From an uncultured Saprospiraceae bacterium (GTDB lineage: Bacteria; Bacteroidota; Bacteroidia; Chitinophagales; Saprospiraceae), in assembly GCA_937922815.1 (NCBI GenBank), contig CALAJP010000181.1:1-61188 (forward strand): 61,188 nucleotides of DNA, read 5' to 3'. A program made the position numbers and the translations under genes. Positions 17,757-26,300 of the stretch are shown in pieces. The first letter of the stretch is position 1, and each line of letters opens with the position of its first letter. The notes under the pieces were generated by a model. It saw only the letters and a list, made by a program, of their open reading frames with translations, had not been told where the DNA came from and made no database searches.

Positions 17757-20700
17757 ATGGATAATTATACAATACTTCTCAATAAATTAGACACATTTAT
17801 CAGAAAATACTACCTCAATCAAATCATCAAGGGAGTCCTTTTGTCTGTGGGTTTAGTATTGTGTCTATTTTTATTGGTTAATATTTTAGAGTATAATTTT
17901 TATTTTAAAAGTACATTTCGAAAAGTCATGTTCTTTGGGTTTCTAGGCTCGAGTGCTTTAGCCATTGGCTATTGGGTTATTTATCCGATGTTGCAATATT
18001 TTAGACTAGGAAAAACGATAAATAATTACCAAGCTGCTGATATTATTGGGAAACATTTTGCTGATGTAAAAGATAAATTATTAAATATTTTGCAGCTCAA
18101 AGACCAAATGACCTCTCAACCATCTGACTTGTTATTGGCGAGTATCGACCAAAAAAGCGAATCTATTAAATTGGTTCCTTTCAAGTCAGCGATTGATTTA
18201 AGTAAAAATAAAAAACACTTAAAATACGCAATTCCACCAACCTTTCTTTTTCTATCTCTTCTTGTTTCGTCACCGAATATATTGAAAGACGGAACCGAAA
18301 GATTAATAAATAACAATAAGGAATATGAGCGACCTGCTCCTTTTACTTTCATTTCTGACAAAGATAAATTTAATGTTATTCAGTTTTCTGACTACCCTGT
18401 TCGAGTAAAACTAGAAGGAGATAAAATTCCCAAAGAAGTATATATAAATATTGAAGGGTATCAATACAAAATGACTTCGATAGGGGCAACTGAATTTGAA
18501 TATACGTTTAGAAATGTGCAAAAAGGGAGAAAATTTAACTTTACCTCAAGCGGCTTTGATTCGAAAACACATGAACTAAATGTACTTTTCAAACCCACTA
18601 TTCTAGACATGAAATTGGATTTAAAATATCCGAGTTATCTCAATAAAAAAAGTGAACAAATTGATAATATTGGCGATATATTAGTCCCTCAAGGCACCAA
18701 TATTTCGTGGAAATTCAAAACACAACATACTGATAGAATTGATTTTTTGTTTTCAAATAAAGAAAAATTTGAAGAAGCAGCCAAAAAAGGAAATAACGAC
18801 CATACGCTAAGTACTCGAGCAATAGAAGATTGTAATTATCAGATTTTCTACAAAAACAATGTCATCGGAACTCCTGATTCTATTCAATATAGTATTTCCG
18901 TTATTCCCGACGAACATCCTAGTATTCAAGTGGAGACGATTGTTGATAGTAGTAACCTTGACGTTAGTTTGTTTATAGGCGATGTGGCCGATGATTACGG
19001 AATCAGTAGATTGGAATTAAAATATCAAATAAAAAATAGTGCAGGAGTATTGGGAGCACTCAACAGTAAGCCCATTTCAATTCCTACGGAAAGGCAGTCT
19101 GATTTTCAATATCAGTTCAATATTGAAGATTTTAAATTAACTACGGGCGAGGAATTAGTTTACTATTTTGAAGTATTTGACAACGATGCTATTAACGGAA
19201 GTAAATCTGCAAAAACAGAAACTTTTTATGTCAACAACCCTAGTATTGCTGAGATTAAAGAAGAAACTAAAGAAAATAATGCCGCTATTAAAAATGATTT
19301 GAAAGAGGCAATTGAAGAATCATTAAAAATACAAGAAGAGTTTAAAAAATTAAAAAATAAGCTCCTTCAAAAGAAAGAAATTGACTGGCAGACCAAAAAA
19401 GAAATGGAGGAATTGATGAAACGTCAAGAAGAGTTGGAAAAAAGAATTGAAGATGCCAAGCAAAAAATGAAAGACAACCAAGAGAATCAAGAAAAATTGA
19501 ATCAAAATTCCCCAGAATTAGACCAAAAACAAGAGCAGTTGGAAAAACTCATGGACGAGGTTGTTAATGAGGAAATGCAACAACTCATGGAACAAATTCA
19601 GGAGTTAATGGAGAAAATGGAAAAAGATGAAGCCTTAGAAATGATGGAACAGATGGAAACGTCTGATGAGAAAATGAACATGGACTTGGAACGAATGATG
19701 GAACTCTTCAAAAAACTAGAATTCGAACAACAGTTGGAGGAAAATATAGAGGCTCTCGAAGAAATGGCAGAAGAACAAGAAAAATTAGCTCAAGAATCGA
19801 AACAGGACGAAACGACTCCAGAGGAAATAGAAGAAAAACAAAAGGAATTAAACGAAAAATTTGAGGAACTTAAAAAAGAAATGGAGGAACTCAAAGAAAA
19901 AAACGAGGAATTAGAAAAACCTCAAGATATGGAAGACCCTAAAGAAGAAATGGAAGACATTGAGCAAGACATGCAAGAAAGTCAGGAACAATTGGGGCAA
20001 AAACAAAAAAGTAAAGCTGCTCAAAAACAAAAGAAAGCTGCCGAAAAAATGAAAAAAATGGCAGGCGATATGAAACAGCAACAACAAAATGGAGAAATGG
20101 AACAGCTAGATATTGATATGGAGGCTCTACGTCAAATTTTAGAAAACTTGGTTTCTTTATCTTTTGAACAAGAAGACCTCATTAATGACCTCGATGTCAC
20201 AGCCATAAATACCCCTAAGTATATAGAAAATGTTCAAAATCAACATAAAATAAAAGAAGATTTTAAAATAGTAGAAGACAGCCTTTTTTCACTAAGCAAA
20301 AGGGTTTATCAAATAGAGGCTTTCGTAACCGAAAAGGTTTATGACACAAAAACAGATGTTAAAAACAGTATAAAATCATTAGAAGAAAGAAACAAAAATA
20401 TAGCGGCCAAAGACCAGCAGTCTGCAATGAAAAACCTTAACGATTTAGCCTTAATGTTAAATGATGTAATGGACCAAATGCAACAGCAAATGTCACAAAT
20501 GATGTCTGGTAGCCAAATGTGCAATAACCCTAAACCAGGACAAGGTGGACCAAAAAGCAAAATGTCAGGAAAACAAAAATCACTGACTGAGTCTATGAAG
20601 AAAATGCACGAAAAAATGAAAAAAGATGCCCAAGGAGGAAAAGGCGGACAAGGAATGAGTAAAGAATTTGCTGAAATGGCTGCCAAGCAAGCAGAACTTC

Positions 20701-21083
20701 GCAGAGCATTAGAAAAAATGAAAGAAGGAAGAACAGAACAAGGAAAAAGTGGAAAAGAACTACAAGAGATAATTGACCAAATGGACAAAATAGAGGAAGA
20801 CTTGGTTAATAAAAAGTTAGACAATGAAATGCTAAAAAGGCAACAAGGCATAACAACCAAAATGCTAGAGTTTGAAAAAGCAGACAAGCAAAGAGAAATG
20901 GATGAAAAAAGAGAAGCGGAGACCGCTCAAAACATTGAAAAGAAATTGCCGCCAGAAATAGAAGAATACCTTAAAAAAAGAAACGCAGAAATAGAACAAT
21001 TGAAATACATATCTCCCGAATTATTGCCATTTTATAAATTTTTAGTGGAAGAATATCAACGAGATTTGAAGAAAAACCAGTAA
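17757..21083 (+). CDS. DUF4175 family membrane-anchored coiled-coil protein
   Basis: 1108 residues. Two transmembrane helices (about 24-45 and 58-78) are followed by a helical segment, a third hydrophobic stretch (about 158-172), beta-rich periplasmic domains (about 190-490), and a very long coiled coil (about 495-800) rich in Glu, Lys, Gln and Met, then a low-complexity Gln/Met/Lys/Gly region (about 900-1000) and a final coiled coil. This matches DUF4175-family architecture in Bacteroidota. The function is unknown. A mechanical or scaffolding envelope role is inferred from the architecture only. Confidence 0.75.
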   Translation: MDNYTILLNKLDTFIRKYYLNQIIKGVLLSVGLVLCLFLLVNILEYNFYFKSTFRKVMFFGFLGSSALAIGYWVIYPMLQYFRLGKTINNYQAADIIGKHFADVKDKLLNILQLKDQMTSQPSDLLLASIDQKSESIKLVPFKSAIDLSKNKKHLKYAIPPTFLFLSLLVSSPNILKDGTERLINNNKEYERPAPFTFISDKDKFNVIQFSDYPVRVKLEGDKIPKEVYINIEGYQYKMTSIGATEFEYTFRNVQKGRKFNFTSSGFDSKTHELNVLFKPTILDMKLDLKYPSYLNKKSEQIDNIGDILVPQGTNISWKFKTQHTDRIDFLFSNKEKFEEAAKKGNNDHTLSTRAIEDCNYQIFYKNNVIGTPDSIQYSISVIPDEHPSIQVETIVDSSNLDVSLFIGDVADDYGISRLELKYQIKNSAGVLGALNSKPISIPTERQSDFQYQFNIEDFKLTTGEELVYYFEVFDNDAINGSKSAKTETFYVNNPSIAEIKEETKENNAAIKNDLKEAIEESLKIQEEFKKLKNKLLQKKEIDWQTKKEMEELMKRQEELEKRIEDAKQKMKDNQENQEKLNQNSPELDQKQEQLEKLMDEVVNEEMQQLMEQIQELMEKMEKDEALEMMEQMETSDEKMNMDLERMMELFKKLEFEQQLEENIEALEEMAEEQEKLAQESKQDETTPEEIEEKQKELNEKFEELKKEMEELKEKNEELEKPQDMEDPKEEMEDIEQDMQESQEQLGQKQKSKAAQKQKKAAEKMKKMAGDMKQQQQNGEMEQLDIDMEALRQILENLVSLSFEQEDLINDLDVTAINTPKYIENVQNQHKIKEDFKIVEDSLFSLSKRVYQIEAFVTEKVYDTKTDVKNSIKSLEERNKNIAAKDQQSAMKNLNDLALMLNDVMDQMQQQMSQMMSGSQMCNNPKPGQGGPKSKMSGKQKSLTESMKKMHEKMKKDAQGGKGGQGMSKEFAEMAAKQAELRRALEKMKEGRTEQGKSGKELQEIIDQMDKIEEDLVNKKLDNEMLKRQQGITTKMLEFEKADKQREMDEKREAETAQNIEKKLPPEIEEYLKKRNAEIEQLKYISPELLPFYKFLVEEYQRDLKKNQ

Positions 21084-21504
21084 GAACCAGTGTTTTATCA
21101 TTGTTTCTATGATATTAGTCCATAAAATTTGATTTTTTAATTGAATAATATCATCTTTACTAACAAATGTAACTCGAACAAATAATTCAAAATCTCTTAA
21201 TCGATTTTTTGGTAAAACGGTAGGATTGTAATCGTAACAAGCACTATTACTTTTTTATAAACAAACCCCACTTGTAAAATTGAATCAAGTGAATACTGAA
21301 ACACAAACCAACCGTTATGTTTTTATAAAAAAAACAGATCCAGTCGATATTGACTTATCAACTTAAACTACTATTTAAAAAATAAGTTGATTAAACAAAA
21401 AGCTTTAAATTTTTACAACACTTTTCAGTTTTATCAGTATAATAAAACTGTAATCTCTTGCAATTTTTTTTAATAGGGGTAGAAGAAACACCTTTGTAAA
21501 TAAA
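21084..21504. other. 421-bp gap with two hairpins, no confident gene
   Basis: No convincing gene is seen. A 28-codon frame from TTG 21281 to TAA 21364-21366 has no recognisable motif. Two inverted repeats are present: arms 21358-21365 and 21383-21390 (TCAACTTA/TAAGTTGA), and arms 21426-21434 and 21442-21450 (CAGTTTTAT/ATAAAACTG, loop 7). The second lies about 55 bp upstream of the anti-sigma-type gene and could regulate it. Confidence 0.5.
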
Positions 21505-21906
21505 ATGGATCTTATAAAAATGCTAGAATTCCCATCCGAATTAAAACAATTAGATAAAGTCGAAAACTTTGTTGACGATTTAGTCTATAATTATGATATT
21601 TGTCCTGATGTTCATGGCAACATATTAATTAGTCTTACCGAGGCTGTTAATAATGCCATTAAACACGGAAATAAGGAAGATGCCTCTAAAAAAGTTTTCA
21701 TCAAAAGCTATCGAAACAATAGTGGGCTTTCTATAACGGTTCAAGATGAAGGCGATGGTTTTGATTTCGATTATATACCTGACCCAACTTCTCCTGATAA
21801 TATTTTGTGCCCAAGTGGAAGAGGCGTATATTTGATGCAAAAACTGTGCGATAATTTAGTTTTTTTAGATAATGGAGCACAGATTGAAATGCAATTCAAT
21901 TTATGA
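21505..21906 (+). CDS. Anti-sigma-factor-type ATP-binding protein (RsbW-like)
   Basis: 133 residues forming a stand-alone GHKL ATPase (HATPase_c_2). The N box is LTEAVNNAIKHGN (about 45-57) and the G1 box is VQDEGDGFDF (about 80-89), followed by SGRGVYLMQKLCD. Family members bind a sigma factor or phosphorylate a STAS-domain antagonist. Neither partner is adjacent. Its stop overlaps the ybeY start by four bases (ATGA), so it is translationally coupled to ybeY. Confidence 0.85.
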   Translation: MDLIKMLEFPSELKQLDKVENFVDDLVYNYDICPDVHGNILISLTEAVNNAIKHGNKEDASKKVFIKSYRNNSGLSITVQDEGDGFDFDYIPDPTSPDNILCPSGRGVYLMQKLCDNLVFLDNGAQIEMQFNL

Positions 21907-22349
21907 CAGACCACAATTTGCACGCTTTATCCTATATAGATTTCCAATCAGAAGATGTAGAAATGCCTTTTGACGGATTAGAAATTTATATTAAATGGAT
22001 TGAACAAACCATACTAAACGAAGACAAGAAACTCCATCGGATTGATTTTATTTTCTGTTCAGACGAATATCTTCTAAAAATAAATCAAACCCATTTACAA
22101 CATGATACTTACACCGATATTATAACTTTTGAGTATAATAACAATCCTATAGAAAGTGATATTTTTATCTCGACAGAACGGGTACGTGAGAATGCAACTA
22201 AATTTAATGTTTCGTTTCTCGAAGAACTAAATCGAGTCATTATTCATGGTGTTTTACATCTGTGTGGTTATCCAGACAAGACAGCATCACAAAAGGTGGT
22301 TATGAGATCTAAAGAAGAATATTACATGAACGAACTATGCCCAAAGTAA
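21903..22349 (+). CDS. ybeY: Endoribonuclease YbeY (rRNA maturation factor)
   Basis: 148 residues. YbeY is a zinc-dependent RNase involved in 16S rRNA 3' end maturation and ribosome quality control. The metal site is HGVLHLCGYPDKT, with His115 and His119; the third ligand is Asp125 where many bacteria have His, a form normal in this phylum. HDTYTDIITFEY is the other conserved block. It overlaps genes on both sides: four bases with the ATPase and 13 bases with the glycosyltransferase. Confidence 0.93.
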   Translation: MTDHNLHALSYIDFQSEDVEMPFDGLEIYIKWIEQTILNEDKKLHRIDFIFCSDEYLLKINQTHLQHDTYTDIITFEYNNNPIESDIFISTERVRENATKFNVSFLEELNRVIIHGVLHLCGYPDKTASQKVVMRSKEEYYMNELCPK

Positions 22350-23341
22350 GTATTATTATTCCTTTTCGGAACGAATCTTTATATATTAAAGACTGCATTC
22401 AATCTATTCAAAAATCTACTTTTACTGATTTTGAAATTATTGCAATTGACGATTGTAGTACCGACAATTCATATGAGATTGTTAAACAAATTTCTTCAAC
22501 AGACCATAGAGTTCATGTTTATAAAAACAAGAACGGAGGCTTAATCAATGCTTTAGGTTTGGCAACTTCTAAAGTGACCAGCGAATACATTACACGAATG
22601 GACGCTGACGACCTCATGGATTCTAATAAGCTATCAAGCATGTTAGAAGCACTTCAAAACGCTAGTTCCTCTAAAGGAATAGCCGTAGGAAAAGTATCTT
22701 ACTTTCATTATCAAAATGATTTAAAGAGTGGATATAAAAAATATGAAGAGTGGTTGAATAGCATGATTGATAACCAAAACCACTTTGAAAACATCTATAC
22801 AGAATGTGTAATTCCATCTATAGCCTGGATGATGAAAACAGAACTGTTTCAAAAAATAGGAGGCTTTGGCAGTCGTTATCCCGAAGACTATGATTTTGCA
22901 TTTAGGGTTTATGAAAACCAATTAACTATTCTTCCTGTAAATAAAACCGTACACTATTGGAGAGATCATCCGAATAGGGCTTCACGAAATGATGAAAATT
23001 ATTTGGATCAGAATTTCTTTGCATTGAAATTATACTATTTCAAAAAATTAGAATACAATAATAATCAAACATTAGTGTTGTATGGTGCAGGAAAAAAAGG
23101 AAAGGTATTAGCAAAAATAATGCAGCAAAATAATTTAGTATTCGAGTGGTGGACAGACAACGAAAACAAAATAGGACATGAAATATATGGCATAAACCTA
23201 AAGCGTGGAAAAAGCCAACCTCTAAAAAACAAACAAATTATACTTTCTATTTCATCTCCATCAGAAAAAGAGGAACTACATTCTTATTTAACACTAAAGT
23301 CCAAGCAAGAATGCAATTCCCAAATTATTAACTTTTTCTAA
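22337..23341 (+). CDS. Family 2 glycosyltransferase with a C-terminal nucleotide-binding-like domain
   Basis: 334 residues. The GT-A domain (about 1-215) has VSIIIPFRNE, IDDCSTDNS and the metal-binding DADD at 89-92, and would transfer a sugar from an NDP-sugar to a glycan acceptor. The last part (about 244-334) starts LVLYGAGKKGKVLAKIMQQN, a glycine motif like a small Rossmann domain, followed by WWTDNENKIGHEIYGI. It overlaps ybeY by 13 bases. It ends four bases from the convergent alpha-2-macroglobulin gene. The substrate is unknown. Confidence 0.88.
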   Translation: MPKVSIIIPFRNESLYIKDCIQSIQKSTFTDFEIIAIDDCSTDNSYEIVKQISSTDHRVHVYKNKNGGLINALGLATSKVTSEYITRMDADDLMDSNKLSSMLEALQNASSSKGIAVGKVSYFHYQNDLKSGYKKYEEWLNSMIDNQNHFENIYTECVIPSIAWMMKTELFQKIGGFGSRYPEDYDFAFRVYENQLTILPVNKTVHYWRDHPNRASRNDENYLDQNFFALKLYYFKKLEYNNNQTLVLYGAGKKGKVLAKIMQQNNLVFEWWTDNENKIGHEIYGINLKRGKSQPLKNKQIILSISSPSEKEELHSYLTLKSKQECNSQIINFF

Positions 23342-23345
23342 TTCA

Positions 23346-26300
23346 TTATTTTTTCGATTCTTCGATTCTAATATATTCGCCTGCACTATGAGCATTGTAT
23401 TCAGGAGCAAACATACATTGAATAGTCGAAATTCCGTTAGATTGAACACCTTCTACCGTTGCTCTCAGATTATATTCAAAAGTATGAATGCCTTTAGGTA
23501 GTCTATCAAAGAAGAAATTTGTTTTTTGGTCTTTGATGTCTTGATAATACCCCAACCCTGCGTCCCAACGGTATCCACTGTTGTTATTAGTAGGTTCTAA
23601 GCCAGCAGCTCTCATATCCGAAAGATGAACATAGGAATAATCTCTGTCTGCAGAAATAATCATTTTTAATACCAATTCATCTCCAATTTGAATAGTATTA
23701 TCTTTTAGTGGTTCTAACATTAATTTATTGTCCACCACCACTTTACGATATAATTCTTTCTCTATTTTCAAATTATCGTTTTCATAAGCCGTTAAGTTTT
23801 CAATTTTTTCGATATACTGATAATTAATGCTTCCCCACGATTGAGTAGAGTTTGGATTTTTAATTTCAATTTCTAATCCCGAGGGGTCTTTTTCAGGAAG
23901 ACTAATATCGAGTTTTCCTAAAATAGGAGATTTTCTTTGGGCCGCAATAGATTTTTCAATACCAAACTTATTTCCTTTCTCTTTAATAACCAATTTTTTA
24001 GGACTAAAAAACAAATCATCTCCATTTTTCAATAAAGCATATATTGCAGCAGATGTAGCGGTACTGGTCCCCCAGTTTTGAGTTCGTTTACTAACCAACA
24101 ACCATTGACTAAGTAAATTGATTTCATTTTCAATAGGCTTTGCTTTCGACAACAAATTCATCGCCCACACATGGGAAACAATTGGACGTTGATACCAATA
24201 ATATCTATTGCGAGAAGTTTTCCAATACATTCCTTCCTCGTCTTTATAAATCGCACTTTCTCTTAGACTCTTAACCACATCTTCAAATAACTTTTCTTCA
24301 TTCCATGACAAGAACAACTCTCCTATCATTGATGTATATCTCAAATTAGAAAGGTAATCAGTCCATTTTTCTTTCAATGCTTTTTTGAACATTTTAGAGG
24401 CTTCATTCTCATCTTTTCGATTAAGAGCAGATTTGATATAAAACAAGTTTAAATTTAGTCCATTTAGCAAAGAATCAAAGTCTTTATCCTTGCCTTTTAA
24501 TGTATTGTAAAAAGTTAGATACGTAGCCCAACAGTAATCAAACCCTTTCGACGTTATTTGATTAATTCTATTTTCGTGCTCTTTAGGAATTGCTTCTAAT
24601 TCCTTGAGTCTAATGAGTTGAATCATTATATTTTGGGTGATATAGACACTAGCTCTCCCCCCTTCAAACCACGAAAAAGCACCGTTATTTAACTGTAAGT
24701 CTTCTAACAATAGTAATAATTCATCAAGTTTATCATTTGCATGTTGTGAATCTAACAACAGTTTTATTTTTTGCATTTGATCGGTCTGATGGTTGGCATC
24801 TACTAACCAAGGTGTTTCTTCAACGACTATATTTTTAAAATCTTGATTTTGGTTAAGTAAAGAAACAAATTCTTCAGGGTTAGTAATCTCCCAATTAAGT
24901 ATTGCATTGGATAATTTTGGAAATTGGTTGCTAATTTTCAACCCAATTGCATTTCCAAAATAACTACTCATCAAGCTTTCTGCATTGGCGTTATTCTTAT
25001 TGACATTAATGTATGGCAAACTTTGGAGTGCATACCAAATAGGATGTTCAATAATCTGAAGATTTAGATTTTTTCCTATCAATGTTTTACTTTGCCCCAA
25101 TTCATCTAATCGTTTCCAATCAATCGTTTTTGTAGTCTCTGCATTTATATAAAAAGCCTTAGATTCGTTAATCAACTTTTTGTCTGAAAGAATAGGCAAA
25201 AGTTTTTTCTCAGCATCTGAATAATCCGTAGAAGAAGCACTTATGGTCATAGAAATAGGTTGTACAAAGTTTTCTGGGATATTAACTTCCCAAGAAACAA
25301 CCTCAGACTGATTGGCTTTAATATTAATTGACGAGGATTTAGAAATATTCCACTTTTTATTTAAAGACTTACCTAAAATAGTTTCTAAAGATATTTTAGG
25401 TATAACGGAAACTGCTTTGTCTGTTAAATTTACGATTTTAGATCTAATAATTAACTTGTCTCCAGAACGAGCAAATCTTGGTAATTGAGGAACTACCATT
25501 AATTTTTTTTGTGTCACAATCTCCTTTTCTATATATCCAAAATCAGCGTCAGTACTATGTACAAACATTTTGAATTTCCAAGTGGTAAGTGCATCATTCA
25601 TTAAAAAAGAAAAATTAGTTTCCCCCTTTTCGTTTGATTTTATATGAGGTTTATAAAACACGGTTTCTCCCAAATTCTCTCTAATTTGTTGTGGAGAATC
25701 AACATTAGGTTCCTCAGCATTTACTACACCATCGGCATCCATATCCGCGGTTATGGATACCGATTCGTCCAATGGTGCACTTGTACTCGTTTTTTCCATA
25801 GACATAGGCGAACCCGCCATAATTGACCTATAACGCCTATCCATTAACCATAAATGTTGATTGAATATATTTTTCATCTTCTGAATTAAAGGTGAAGATG
25901 TGTTTATATATTTGTTTTGATAATTGACATGAATAGAAAACCCATAATAAGATTCGGAACGAACACTTAAATTAAAAAATATATAATTCGGAGGGTAGTC
26001 GAATTTAGGAAAATAATGCGGATAAATATCGTCTAGAGACTTGTCATATAAAGTAGCTACTCCCTCGACTTGAATGGGCTTTTTTAAATGGTCAAAAAAA
26101 GAAAACGACATGCTTTCTTTTGCCCCAGGCAACATTTTATCTCTAAATGTATTAACCTTGATATTTATCTTTTTTTCATCATAAGGAGCAAAAACAACTA
26201 ATTCTTGTTTGATTTTCATTCCTCGATAAGACATAAATATGATATATTTTTTACCTCTATTTTCAGCCGATAAATGTTGCTTGATATCGTGTTGACCATT

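Noticed and set aside
20339-20887. A 182-residue minus-strand frame inside the DUF4175 gene.
   Set aside because: It is a shadow of the Lys/Gln/Met-rich coding strand, giving a Ser/Phe/Cys-rich frame with no family features.
21281-21366. 28-codon frame in the gap upstream of the anti-sigma-type gene.
   Set aside because: Too short, no recognisable motif, and no clear ribosome-binding site. It may be chance.
22245-22290. YbeY metal motif has Asp125 where the third His is expected.
   Set aside because: The HGxLHLxGYxDKT form is, to my knowledge, normal in Bacteroidota YbeY proteins, so I do not count it as loss of function.
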